From contig NZ_JANQCH010000006.1 in assembly GCF_024723325.1 (NCBI RefSeq), forward strand, positions 1 to 39,333: a stretch of 39,333 nt of DNA, written 5' to 3'. The DNA is from Agrococcus sp. HG114 (lineage in GTDB: Bacteria > Actinomycetota > Actinomycetes > Actinomycetales > Microbacteriaceae). Below, piece after piece: positions 23,820-31,670 of the stretch. The notes beneath the pieces were generated by a model, which worked only from the letters and a program-made list of their open reading frames with translations, was not told where the DNA came from and did no database searches. Within the stretch, counting starts at the first letter, position 1. Every line of letters starts with the position of its first letter. The position numbers were made by a program, and so were the translations under genes.

Positions 23820-23847
23820 AAGGCCGCCCGAAGGGGCGGCCTTCTTT
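23820..23847 (+). terminator. Intrinsic terminator of lsr2
   Basis: Perfect ten-base stem AAGGCCGCCC (23820-23829) and GGGCGGCCTT (23834-23843) with a GAAG loop, followed by CTTT. The leading A-run makes it potentially active for the convergent maltokinase transcript as well. Confidence 0.9.
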
Positions 23848-23860
23848 CGTGCCGCGGCTT

Positions 23861-23903
23861 GGTCTCGATGCGCCGCCCTGCGGGCGGCTGCTCAACCAAC
23901 GGG
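23861..23903 (+). repeat. Dispersed palindromic element, copy 1
   Basis: Reads GGTCTCGATGC, a seven-base stem (GCCGCCC, loop TGC, GGGCGGC), then TGCTCAACCAACGGG. It lies 37 bases past the stop codon of the minus-strand maltokinase gene. A partial second copy, GGCTACTCAGCCAGCGG, follows at 23917-23933. Confidence 0.75.
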
Positions 23904-23916
23904 GAATCGGCCGCGC

Positions 23917-23937
23917 GGCTACTCAGCCAGCGGAGCG
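23917..23937 (+). repeat. Partial dispersed element (tail half) after copy 1
   Basis: GGCTACTCAGCCAGCGG resembles the tail half (GCTGCTCGAC-n-AGCGG) of the dispersed element. The matching head is missing. It directly abuts the maltokinase stop codon region. Confidence 0.4.
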
Positions 23938-23940
23938 GAG

Positions 23941-25278
23941 CTACTCGCTGCTGTTCGAAGTGAGGAGAGCGCGGACCGCCTCGAGGGGGACGGGGAGCCA
24001 GTCGGGGCGATTGCGCAGCTCGTAGACGACCTCGTAGAGCGCCTTGTCGAGGAGCAGGGCGCGGAAGACCGGGTCCTGCGGGTCGACCGGACCGTACGTA
24101 TCCGCATAACCCGCCAGGAACTCCTGCTGCCGCTGCACGACCCAGTCGCCGGCGACCGCGGGGTCGGCGTCGGGCGACTCCTGCAGGGCGGAGCCCGCCG
24201 CGTAGTCGAACGAGCGCAGCATGCCGACGACGTCGCGCAGGCGCGGCTCGCGCACCGCGCGCTCGTGCATCGGCCGCAGCGGCTCGCCCTCGAAGTCGAG
24301 CAGCAGCCAGCCGCCGTCCGCCGCGCGCAGCACCTGGCCGAGGTGGAGGTCGCCGTGGATGTGCTGGAGCTCGCCGATCGAGTCGATCTCGCGCAGCTGC
24401 TCCTGCGCGTGGCCGAGCTCGTCGTCGAGCTCGGCGAGCACGTCGCCCGCCTGCTCGCGCGCCCACGCGAGGCGCTGCTCGAGCCCGCTGATGAAGCGCA
24501 GCGCGTCGGCCTCGGTCGCCTCGGCGGTGCCGAGCGCGGCGGCCAGGTCGCGGTGCACGGTCGCGACCGCGGCACCCAGCGCCCGCGCATCGGGGGCGGG
24601 GCGCTCCTCACCGCGCAGCGCGGCGAGCGCGTGCTGCCGGTGCAGCTCCCACGCGTCGTCGGCGCCGGCGACGAACTGCGAGACCGCGAGCAGGTGGCCG
24701 GTCACGAACGCATCGCCCGCGGGCCACGTGGCGGCGAGCGAGGCGAGCAGGTGGGGCACCCGGTCGCAGCCGGCGCGCGTGAGCGCTCCCGTGACGACGA
24801 CGTCGGGGTTGTCGCCGGGGGAGACCACGCGGAAGACCTTCGCGATCCAGCTGAGGTGCTCACCATCTGCGCCGCCGATGATCGACGTGTTCGACTGCTC
24901 GCCGGTGATGACGCGGATCGCTGCCGCCGTTGCCGGCTCGGCGGTCGCGTCGCCCGCGAGGCCCTCGGCCGCCCGCCTGCCTCCGGCGACGTCGAGGATC
25001 GCCTGCACCGCATCCGCATCACCGCACGCGTCGACGAGCCAGTGCTCGCCGAGCTGCCGGATGGGGGAGTCGCCCGGCTCATCGCGCCACGCGACCGGCA
25101 CCTGCAGCAGCGTGTCGCCCGCGCGCAGGAGCAGGATGGCGGCGTCGCCCAGGTCGTAGGCGTGCGCGAGCGTGACGTCGACCTGCTGGCCCTTCAGCGG
25201 GAACCAGCGGGTGCTCGGCATCCACGCGGCGATCGCGTCGGTGACCTCGGGAGCGTCGAAGGCGAGGGGAGCGCGCAT
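23941..25278 (-). CDS. mak: Maltokinase / aminoglycoside-phosphotransferase-fold sugar kinase (Mak/Pep2-like)
   Basis: A 445-residue ATP-dependent sugar kinase. The N-terminal cap has the actinobacterial Mak-like STRWFPLKGQ near residue 22. The kinase core contains the catalytic loop HGDLHLGQVLR near residue 305, then LLDFEGEPLRP near 325, whose Asp binds metal. Mak makes maltose-1-phosphate, which GlgE uses for alpha-glucan; some relatives phosphorylate glucosamine instead, and the sequence alone does not separate them. No treS, glgE or glgB lies in the window, so the gene is detached from its usual partners here. ATG 25278 is six bases after GACACT, a weak -10-like match. Confidence 0.83.
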   Translation of the reverse strand: MRAPLAFDAPEVTDAIAAWMPSTRWFPLKGQQVDVTLAHAYDLGDAAILLLRAGDTLLQVPVAWRDEPGDSPIRQLGEHWLVDACGDADAVQAILDVAGGRRAAEGLAGDATAEPATAAAIRVITGEQSNTSIIGGADGEHLSWIAKVFRVVSPGDNPDVVVTGALTRAGCDRVPHLLASLAATWPAGDAFVTGHLLAVSQFVAGADDAWELHRQHALAALRGEERPAPDARALGAAVATVHRDLAAALGTAEATEADALRFISGLEQRLAWAREQAGDVLAELDDELGHAQEQLREIDSIGELQHIHGDLHLGQVLRAADGGWLLLDFEGEPLRPMHERAVREPRLRDVVGMLRSFDYAAGSALQESPDADPAVAGDWVVQRQQEFLAGYADTYGPVDPQDPVFRALLLDKALYEVVYELRNRPDWLPVPLEAVRALLTSNSSE

Positions 25279-25330
25279 GGCGCCAGTGTCCCGCGCGGGC
25301 CTGAACGGACGGTGCGCGTCGGGCGCTCGG

Positions 25331-27034
25331 TCAGCGGCGGCCGAAGTCGAGCACGTAGTACCAGTAGCCGTTCGAGCCGTGCGCGATGCCGACGCCGACG
25401 TGCGTGAACGTCGAGCGGAGGATGTTCGCGCGGTGGTCGGTCGAGGCCATCCAGGCGTTCATGATGCCCGTGGGGTCGACGCTCGATCCGTAGGTGCGGC
25501 CGACGTTCTCGCCCCAGCCCGAGAGCGAGCACGCGCGGGCGTCCGCGTCGAGGTAGGGGTTGTGCGCGCCGCCGGCCAGGCCGCTGCCCGCCATCGAGCC
25601 CGCCCAGTCGGACGCCATCTCGTTCAGGCAGCCGTCCTGCGCGAGGGGCGCGAGGCCGGCGTTGCGGCGCTCGGTGTTCACGCGGTCGAGGATGGCCGCG
25701 GTCGCGGCGCTCGTGCTCTCGGGGTCGAGGGTGTGCAGCTGGAGGCCCGGCACGGTCGCCATCAGCTGCGACATCGGCGCGATGAGACCCTGCGTCGAGC
25801 ACGTGCCGTTCAGCGGGCTCTTGAGCCCCGACACGACGCCCATCGCGATCGCGCCGCTCGCCGTCGGCACGCTCACCACGGGGCCGCCCGAGTCGCCCTG
25901 GCAGAAGGCGTTGCCGCTCGAGGCGCGCACGATCTGCACGTGCATGCATTCGCTGCCGCCCGACTTGGCGTAGCACGTGACGTAGGCCTCGCCCGCTGTC
26001 ATGTTGCACTTCCAGCCCGTCACCTGGCCCGACGAGCACAGCTGGTACCCGGCGGGCGGGAACGCGAGCTGCGTGCCGGTGATGTTCACCGTCGAGGTCT
26101 CGTCCTTGTAGATGCGCGGGAGCGTGCGCGCGTCGTAGGAGGCGGCGATCACGCCGAGGTCGTACGGGCGGTCGCCGTCGTTGAGCTCGGTCACGAGGTC
26201 GCTGGTGCCGATGCGCGTGCCGGCGACGTTGCGCACGCCGCGGCCGTCCATGTAGTCGCTGCAGTGCGCGGCGGTGACGATGACGGGGCGGTGGCCGTGG
26301 AAGGCGCTGAAGCCGGAGGTGCAGTTGATCCACGCGCCGTTGCCGAACTGGGTCTGCACGCGCATGCCGCCCGAGAGCACCGACGTGTCGTTCGAGCGGC
26401 CGGCGGCGAGCGGCGCCGCGGCGGTGCCGAGCTGCTGCCCCTGCTCGATCGCGGGCGAGGCGGTCGTGAGCGGCACCGAGTCGGTCTCCTCGACCGTGAC
26501 CGTCGCGCCCAGCTGCTCGGCGGCCTGCTCGGTCTCGTCGATGACGTCGAGCACCTCGCCCTCGAGCGGGATCGCCTCGGCGCCGACCGCCTCCGCGGCC
26601 TCGGGCGTCGGCACCTCGACGGAGAGCGAGTCGGCCCCGATGCCGATCGCGAACGCGCCCTCGACGGGCATGGATGCGGCGAGGTCGTGGGCGAGCCCGA
26701 CCAGCTCGGCCTCGCTCGCCTCCTGCGGCACGAAGGTCACCTCGATGCCCTGCGCGGCGGCCTCGTCGGCCATCGCCCGGACCTCCGACGGGACGGGGCC
26801 GACCCATCCGATCTCGATCGTGCCGGCGACCGGGTCGCCCTCGACCGCGCCGATGCGGGGGGTCGGGGTGCGCGCGTCCCACAGCGCGATCTCGTCGATG
26901 ACCGCGAAGTGGCGCTCCTGCGTCTCGGCGATCTGCTCCGACGACATCGCAGCCGGCGCGCCGGGGGCGACGACGAGGGACGCCCCCACGCCGAATGCGG
27001 CCAGTGCGGTGATGAGCAGGGGACGTCTGCGCAA
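25331..27034 (-). CDS. Secreted trypsin-like serine protease fused to a CAP (SCP/PR-1) domain
   Basis: A protein of about 567 residues. A signal peptide (RRRPLLITALAAFGVGASLVV, then APGAPAAM) leads to an alpha/beta pro-region, residues about 30-190. Next is an S1 chymotrypsin-fold domain with His in VTAAHCSDY, Asp in RPYDLGVIAA and Ser in CQGDSGGPVV, all three triad residues plus cysteines for disulphides. The last 140 residues are a CAP domain: ILDRVNTERRNAGLAPL, then HNPY, GWGENVG, DHRANIL and GYWYYVLDFG. Known S1 proteases of this type are secreted and cleave their own pro-region; CAP domains often bind lipids or wall. The frame continues to TTG 27097, but TTG 27034 has GAGG six bases upstream and starts right before the signal peptide, so it is preferred. 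Confidence 0.85.
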   Translation of the reverse strand: MRRRPLLITALAAFGVGASLVVAPGAPAAMSSEQIAETQERHFAVIDEIALWDARTPTPRIGAVEGDPVAGTIEIGWVGPVPSEVRAMADEAAAQGIEVTFVPQEASEAELVGLAHDLAASMPVEGAFAIGIGADSLSVEVPTPEAAEAVGAEAIPLEGEVLDVIDETEQAAEQLGATVTVEETDSVPLTTASPAIEQGQQLGTAAAPLAAGRSNDTSVLSGGMRVQTQFGNGAWINCTSGFSAFHGHRPVIVTAAHCSDYMDGRGVRNVAGTRIGTSDLVTELNDGDRPYDLGVIAASYDARTLPRIYKDETSTVNITGTQLAFPPAGYQLCSSGQVTGWKCNMTAGEAYVTCYAKSGGSECMHVQIVRASSGNAFCQGDSGGPVVSVPTASGAIAMGVVSGLKSPLNGTCSTQGLIAPMSQLMATVPGLQLHTLDPESTSAATAAILDRVNTERRNAGLAPLAQDGCLNEMASDWAGSMAGSGLAGGAHNPYLDADARACSLSGWGENVGRTYGSSVDPTGIMNAWMASTDHRANILRSTFTHVGVGIAHGSNGYWYYVLDFGRR

Positions 27035-27081
27035 CGCGAACCTCGTGACGGTCGGGAGCGGGCGGGGGACCCTGATGAGCG

Positions 27082-27106
27082 TACCCCAGGGGTTCAATCT
27101 GGGGTA
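27082..27106. repeat. Eight-base inverted repeat at the protease promoter
   Basis: TACCCCAG (27082-27089) and CTGGGGTA (27099-27106) are exact reverse complements around nine bases. On the minus strand the inner arm runs into TACGCT (27078-27083), a possible -10 that would give a leader of about 37 bases before TTG 27034. The position suits a repressor operator. Confidence 0.4.
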
Positions 27107-27154
27107 GAACGTTCGGGTTCCCGGCGTCGGTCAGCGACTGTTGCTCGGCTGCGG

Positions 27155-27196
27155 GGGTCTCGATGCGCCGGTTTCGCCGGCTGCTCGACGAGCGGG
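27155..27196 (+). repeat. Dispersed palindromic element, copy 2
   Basis: GGGTCTCGATGC, stem GCCGG/CCGGC with loop TTTCG, then CTGCTCGACGAGCGGG. It lies 34 bases past the stop codon of the minus-strand DUF4349 lipoprotein gene. Confidence 0.8.
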
Positions 27197-27230
27197 TGGG
27201 TCACTCGACGCGCGCAGGGCGCCGCGCGCC

Positions 27231-28190
27231 TCACACGTCGGGCGTCGGCGCGGGCGTCGTCTGCGCGACCGGGTTGGCGACCGCGGTGCCCTCCGGCTGC
27301 GCCGCGCGCCGCGGCATCCGTCGCAGGATGCGCCGGACGACGAACCAGGCGAGGAGCGCGAGCAGCGCGAGGATCACGAGCGCCGGGATCGACTGCCCGA
27401 GGCCGAACAGGAACGCGGCGCCCCACGCGAGGAAGGCGGCCCAGCCGGCGACGAGGCCGTCCCAGAAGCTCGGCGTGCCCGTCGGGCCGGCGGCTGTCGT
27501 GGCGCGGATGCCCACGTCGATCGTCGACATCGCGACCTGATCGGCGAGGCTGCGCTGCTGCGAGAGCAGCTGCTCGAGCTCGGACGTGCGCTGCGTCAGC
27601 TGCGCCTCGACCTCGAGGAGCGTCTCCGTGTCCGCCGCCGTCGCGAGCAGCTCGGTGAGCCGCTCGACCGACGCGCGGGCGGCGTTCACGCGCACCTCGA
27701 GGTCGCGCACCTGGTCGGTGACGATCTGCTCGGAGGTGTCGACGGCCGTCACGTCGCCGAGCGCGCGGAGCGCCGTCAGGAGGTCCTCCACCTGCTCGGC
27801 GGGCACCCGCACGGTGAGCCGCGCCCACGCCGGCTCGAAGTCGGTGGATGCGCCCTCGGACCGTCGGTCGATCGACCCGCCACGGGCCTCGGCGGCGTCG
27901 GCCACCGCATCCGCCGTCGCGATCGGATCGGGCACTCGCATCGACACCTCGCCGGTGATGATCACGTCGCGGTCGCCGTCGGCGTCCTGCTCGGGCTGGT
28001 CGCCGCCCTCGGCACCGGAGTCGCCGCCCGCGGAGTCGTCGAAGCCGGGCATGGGCCCGGACTCGGGCTCGCCGCGCTCGCTCGTGGGCGTGAGCGGCGT
28101 GCCGGTCGGGGCGCCCAGGGCGCCGCAGCCGGTGAGCAGGACGGCGCCGGCGACGAGGATGCCGGCGATCTCGAGCGGTCTGCGGGTCAT
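27231..28190 (-). CDS. DUF4349 domain-containing lipoprotein
   Basis: A 319-residue lipoprotein. The signal sequence ends in the lipobox LLTGC with Cys22, predicting attachment to the outer face of the membrane. Residues about 25-75 are an acidic Gly/Asp/Glu-rich linker. The DUF4349 region follows: VIITGEVSMRVPDP near 76, ARLTVRVPAEQVEDLL and TSEQIVTDQVRDLEVR, then a coiled coil near 165-210. A C-terminal helix (IPALVILALLALLAWFVV near 270) and a basic tail would return the chain to the cytoplasm. Molecular function is unknown for the family. ATG is preceded by CACCCT six bases earlier and by GGAAG. It follows the TetR gene in the same direction. Confidence 0.87.
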   Translation of the reverse strand: MTRRPLEIAGILVAGAVLLTGCGALGAPTGTPLTPTSERGEPESGPMPGFDDSAGGDSGAEGGDQPEQDADGDRDVIITGEVSMRVPDPIATADAVADAAEARGGSIDRRSEGASTDFEPAWARLTVRVPAEQVEDLLTALRALGDVTAVDTSEQIVTDQVRDLEVRVNAARASVERLTELLATAADTETLLEVEAQLTQRTSELEQLLSQQRSLADQVAMSTIDVGIRATTAAGPTGTPSFWDGLVAGWAAFLAWGAAFLFGLGQSIPALVILALLALLAWFVVRRILRRMPRRAAQPEGTAVANPVAQTTPAPTPDV

Positions 28191-28254
28191 GCTTCCAGGG
28201 TGCGCCCGCCGCGGCGGAAGCGCAGCCCAACCTTTCGCGCGATTCGCGCGTCAG

Positions 28255-28299
28255 GGGTCTCGATGGCCGGCAGGCGGCCGGCTGCTCGACCCGCGGGGG
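28255..28299 (+). repeat. Dispersed palindromic element, copy 3
   Basis: GGGTCTCGATG, stem GCCGGC/GCCGGC around AGGCG, then TGCTCGACCCGCGGGG. It lies about 20 bases past the stop codon of the minus-strand TetR gene. Confidence 0.75.
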
Positions 28300-28319
28300 C
28301 GGCGGGGCGGCGTGCGCCG

Positions 28320-29288
28320 TCAGTCGCGCTTCGCGCGCTTCGCCTCGGCCTTCGCCGCCTTGAGGTCGGCCTTCGCGGCGGCGCGCGCCTCGGCCGCCTC
28401 GGTCTTGGCCTCGACGGCCCGGAGCCGCTCGGTCGCCTTCGCCACCGCATCCGCCGCCTTCGCCTCAGCCTGACGGAGCCGCTCGCGCGCCTCGGCGACC
28501 GCCTTCGCCGCATCGCGCACCTGCTTGTCGGCGACGATGGCCGCGGGCATGCGCTCGAACTCCTCGTCGGGCACGTTGCACTCGAGCCACCGCTCGATGC
28601 CGTCGAGCAGCCGCGACAGGCCGAAGCCGAAGCCGCGCCCGTCGTCGTCGGCCTCGCTGCGCGCGAACGCCCCGGCGCGCACGGCCGGGGCGAGCAGGGG
28701 GAAGCGGTCGTCGGTCACGAGCTGCGGCAGCGCCCGGCGCACCGCGTCGTCGACCGACTCGTCGCTCGACGCGCGCGAGTAGAGCGCGATGTAGCCGAGC
28801 AGCAGCAGGAGCGTCGGCAGCTTCATGCGGTCGGGGGCCGGCACGCCCTCGAGCGCCGCGAGGCCCGCCTCGATGATCGCGAGCCGGTTCGGCGTCGTCG
28901 GCGTCGCGCTCGGCGGCAGGTCGGCGAGCCACGGATGCGCGTCGTAGGTGGCGCGCACGAACCGCGCCCACTCCTTCACGCGCTCGCGCCAGGTCGTGCC
29001 GACGCCCGGCACCGCGACCTCGCTCGCCGCGTCGAACATGAGCAGCAGCAGGTCGTCCTTGCCCGTGACGTAGCGGTACAGCGACATCGGCGCCACCCCG
29101 ACGGCGGCCGCGACCTTGCCCATGCTCACCGCCTCGAGCCCGTCGGCGTCGGCGATCTCGATGGCCGCCTCGACGATGCGCTCGGTGCTCAGCTCGCGCT
29201 TCGGCCCGCGGTGCGGGAGCGCCGCGACGCCCCACGTGAGGGCGAGCGCGTGCGGCAGGTGCGGGGACTCGTCGTGCTCGGTGGTCAT
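28320..29288 (-). CDS. TetR/AcrR family regulator with a long C-terminal coiled-coil tail
   Basis: A 322-residue DNA-binding regulator. The helix-turn-helix domain spans about residues 30-80 (RELSTERIVEAAIEIADADG, then SMGKVAAAVGVAPMSLYRYV). Residues about 85-235 are a ligand-binding domain of the tetracycline-repressor C-terminal type. The last 75 residues are unusual: alternating Ala, Lys, Glu and Arg with no Pro or Gly, predicted as a highly charged coiled coil ending KAAKAEAKRAKRD. TetR proteins are normally about 190-230 residues. It lies 30 bases after the aldo/keto reductase stop and may regulate that gene or the MFS gene. The ligand is unknown. Confidence 0.88.
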   Translation of the reverse strand: MTTEHDESPHLPHALALTWGVAALPHRGPKRELSTERIVEAAIEIADADGLEAVSMGKVAAAVGVAPMSLYRYVTGKDDLLLLMFDAASEVAVPGVGTTWRERVKEWARFVRATYDAHPWLADLPPSATPTTPNRLAIIEAGLAALEGVPAPDRMKLPTLLLLLGYIALYSRASSDESVDDAVRRALPQLVTDDRFPLLAPAVRAGAFARSEADDDGRGFGFGLSRLLDGIERWLECNVPDEEFERMPAAIVADKQVRDAAKAVAEARERLRQAEAKAADAVAKATERLRAVEAKTEAAEARAAAKADLKAAKAEAKRAKRD

Positions 29289-29318
29289 GGCGGCGATCGT
29301 CGGCTCTCGGTCTCGGCG

Positions 29319-30146
29319 CTAGTTGCGCTCGTCGGGGTGCGTGCCGGTGCGCTCGCCGGTCTCGAGGGCGGCGATCGCGGCCATGTCGGCGTCGCTGAGG
29401 GCGAAGCGGTCGACGTCGAGGTTCTCGCGCAAGCGGTGCGGATGCGTCGACTTCGGCACGAGGGCACCACCGGTCTGCAGGTGCCAGCGGATGATCGCCT
29501 GCGCGGGGCTCACGCCCAGCCGCTCGGCGATCGCCCCGATCGTCGGGTCCTCCAGGACGCGCGAGCGGCCGAGCGGGCTCCACGCCTGCGTGACGATGCC
29601 GTGCCGGGCGTGGAAGGCACGGAGCTCGCGCTGCGGCAGCCACGGGTGCGACTCGACCTGGTTGACCGCCGGCGTGACGCCGGTCTCGCCGATGATGCGC
29701 TCGAGGTGCTGCTCGGTGAAGTTGCTTACGCCGATCGTGCGCACGCGCCCCTCGCGATGCAGCTCGACGAGCGCGCGCCACACGTCGACGTAGCGGTCCC
29801 GGGCGGGGCGCGGCCAGTGGATCATGTAGACGTCGATGCGCCCGACCGCGCGCTCGCTCGCGTCGAACGCCGCGCGCACGGCGGCCGGCTCCTGCGAGGC
29901 CTCGCCCCAGAACTTGCTCGTGACCGTGAGCGCCTCGCGGTCGAAGCCCGGCGCATCCGCCGCCCGGCGCAGCGCCTCGCCGAGCTCGCGCTCGTTGCCG
30001 TAGAGCTCGGCGCCGTCGATGAGCCGGTAGCCGGCCTCGAGCCCGGCCGCGACCACCGCGCCCGTCTCGTCGGGCGCGACCTTGTAGAGCCCGAAGCCGA
30101 GCGCGGGCAGGGCGCTGCCGTCGTTGAGGGGGAGGTCGGCGGGCAT
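29319..30146 (-). CDS. Aldo/keto reductase
   Basis: A 275-residue NADPH-dependent oxidoreductase with a TIM-barrel fold, close in form to 2,5-diketo-gluconate reductases. GFGLYKV near residue 17, LIDGAELYGNERELGEALR (Asp and Tyr of the catalytic tetrad) near 42, the Lys in VTSKFWGEA near 75 and MIHWPRP (His) near 109 complete the active site. IGVSNFTEQHL and VNQVESHPWLPQ follow. Substrate specificity is not readable. It probably forms a transcription unit with the TetR gene 30 bases downstream. ATG 30146 has CACAAT seven bases upstream and no well-spaced ribosome site. Confidence 0.92.
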   Translation of the reverse strand: MPADLPLNDGSALPALGFGLYKVAPDETGAVVAAGLEAGYRLIDGAELYGNERELGEALRRAADAPGFDREALTVTSKFWGEASQEPAAVRAAFDASERAVGRIDVYMIHWPRPARDRYVDVWRALVELHREGRVRTIGVSNFTEQHLERIIGETGVTPAVNQVESHPWLPQRELRAFHARHGIVTQAWSPLGRSRVLEDPTIGAIAERLGVSPAQAIIRWHLQTGGALVPKSTHPHRLRENLDVDRFALSDADMAAIAALETGERTGTHPDERN

Positions 30147-30228
30147 GCTCCCGATTGTGTCAGTCGGGCAGCGGTCGGGTGTCCTGCCCGAATCGCATCG
30201 ACGCGAGCTCGCCCAGACGAGTCAGGCT

Positions 30229-30285
30229 CGTTGTGCACGTTCGTGTCCGCTCCGGCGCCGTCGAGGGGCATGAGCGTGCACAACG
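30229..30285. repeat. 17-base imperfect inverted repeat upstream of the aldo/keto reductase gene
   Basis: CGTTGTGCACGTTCGTG (30229-30245) and CATGAGCGTGCACAACG (30269-30285) pair over 17 positions with two mismatches; the outer 11 pair perfectly around a 23-base loop. Each arm contains the palindrome GTGCAC. It lies between the MFS stop and the reductase start, so it could be a terminator for the former or an operator for the latter; there is no T-run. Confidence 0.55.
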
Positions 30286-30303
30286 CTCGCGCAGCTCGGC
30301 GGG

Positions 30304-31506
30304 TCAGCGGGGGAGCTCGACCGGCGCGGTGTCGGGCGGCTCGCCGATGCCGAGCCGGAGGTCGGGCTGGTGCCGGCGGAAGACCGCCGCGATGATCGCC
30401 GCGATCGCCGTCATGATGAGCGCGACCCACACGCCGCCGACGCCGCCGAGCGCGTCGATCGCGACGCCGGCGATCGCCGAGCCGACCGCGGCGCCGAGCA
30501 GCTGGCCGGTGCCGATCCACGCGTAGGCCTCGGGGGTGTCGGCGAACTTCACGGTGCCCGCGACGATCGCCGAGAAGGCGGCGAGCGCCGGCGCGGTGCC
30601 GAGGCCCGCGAGGAAGAGCGCAGCCGAGAGGCCGACGACCTCGGTCATCGGCAGCGCGATCGCCATGCCGACGGTGACGACGCCGAGGCGGGCGGCGACC
30701 GACCACGGCGAGATGCCGCGGCTGCCGACCGCGAAGCCGCCGATGAGCGAGCCGATCGCCGAGATCGCGAGCACGATGCCCGCCTCGAGCGCGCCCTCGC
30801 CGAAGGTCGCGACGACGCCGGCCTCCACGGCCGCGAAGCCGCCGATGAACATCGACGAGACGATCACCGAGAGCAGCACCGGGGGCTTCCGCAGCACGCG
30901 GCCGAGCTTGCGCGTCGTCGGCGGGATGCGCAGCCGGCGCACCTCGGGGGAGACGATGAACAGCAGCGCACCGCCTGCCTGGATCGCGATCGTCACGAGC
31001 AGCGTGGGCCCCGTGCCCATGATCGAGACGAGCAGCGTCAGCAGCACCGGGCCGAACACCCAGATGATCTCCTGCAGCGCCGCGTCGAGCGAGAAGAGCG
31101 GCGAGAGCAGCCGCTGCTGCACCATGCGCGGGTAGAGGGTGCGCACGGTCGGCACGATGGGCGGCATCGCGGCGCCCGCGACCGCGCCCGCGAGCACGTC
31201 GCCCCACAGCGGCAGCGCGAAGCTCGCGATCGCGAGCAGCGCGCTGATCGAGATGATCGCGGTGACGACGAGCACCGTGACGGTGCCGAAGCGGCTCATG
31301 AGCCGCGAGACGAACGGCCCGGCGATCGCCATGCCGACCGAGAACGCGGCGAGCACGAGCCCGGCCGCCGTGTAGGAGCCGTGCTGCTGCTCCATGTGCA
31401 TGAGGATGCCGAGCGAGTACATCCCCGCGGGGAAGCGCGCGATGAGCTGCGCGAGGATGATGCGCGCGAGGCCGGGGACCCTCAGGACCTCGGAGTACGC
31501 GCGCAC
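30304..31506 (-). CDS. Major facilitator superfamily transporter
   Basis: A 400-residue polytopic protein with about 12 membrane helices. The loop between helices 2 and 3 (FVSRLMSRFGTVTVLV, about residues 60-75) matches the MFS motif A region. The first helix opens LARIILAQLIARFPAGMYSLG. MFS permeases of this size export drugs or metabolites; the substrate cannot be told. The start is taken as the second of two adjacent GTG codons (31506) because TAGGCT lies exactly six bases before it; GTG 31509 would add one residue. It is divergent from the CWB2 gene and lies upstream of the reductase-TetR pair. Confidence 0.88.
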   Translation of the reverse strand: MRAYSEVLRVPGLARIILAQLIARFPAGMYSLGILMHMEQQHGSYTAAGLVLAAFSVGMAIAGPFVSRLMSRFGTVTVLVVTAIISISALLAIASFALPLWGDVLAGAVAGAAMPPIVPTVRTLYPRMVQQRLLSPLFSLDAALQEIIWVFGPVLLTLLVSIMGTGPTLLVTIAIQAGGALLFIVSPEVRRLRIPPTTRKLGRVLRKPPVLLSVIVSSMFIGGFAAVEAGVVATFGEGALEAGIVLAISAIGSLIGGFAVGSRGISPWSVAARLGVVTVGMAIALPMTEVVGLSAALFLAGLGTAPALAAFSAIVAGTVKFADTPEAYAWIGTGQLLGAAVGSAIAGVAIDALGGVGGVWVALIMTAIAAIIAAVFRRHQPDLRLGIGEPPDTAPVELPR

Positions 31507-31512
31507 CACGAC

Positions 31513-31518
31513 AGCCTA
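31513..31518 (-). promoter_or_regulatory. Leaderless -10 element TAGGCT of the MFS gene
   Basis: On the reverse strand TAGGCT, six bases (GTCGTG), then GTG at 31506. Same spacing as the other candidate leaderless genes. Confidence 0.45.
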
Positions 31519-31635
31519 GGCGCGACTGACCTCGGAGCCGTCCTGTCTCCGGGGCCGTGGCTGGCAGGGGGACCCGGCGCTCGACAACCTCAGCCGAAAC
31601 TGAGTATGACTTCGTTCATCCCTCCCCCGGGCTCA

Positions 31636-31641
31636 TAGCGT
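31636..31641 (+). promoter_or_regulatory. Possible -10 element TAGCGT of the CWB2 gene, with a leader and ribosome site
   Basis: TAGCGT would start transcription near 31648. The 23-base leader contains GAGGAG (31659-31664) six bases before ATG 31671. The hexamer is the same as at the leaderless genes, but here it drives an ordinary leader. Confidence 0.4.
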
Positions 31642-31670
31642 GACCAGGAGCCAACTCCGAGGAGTCAACG

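Noticed and set aside
27141-30395. A 1084-codon open frame on the plus strand
   Set aside because: It lies opposite four well-supported minus-strand genes (DUF4349, TetR, aldo/keto reductase, part of MFS). Its translation is Arg/Ala/Gly-rich with no motifs, as expected from an antisense frame at high GC.
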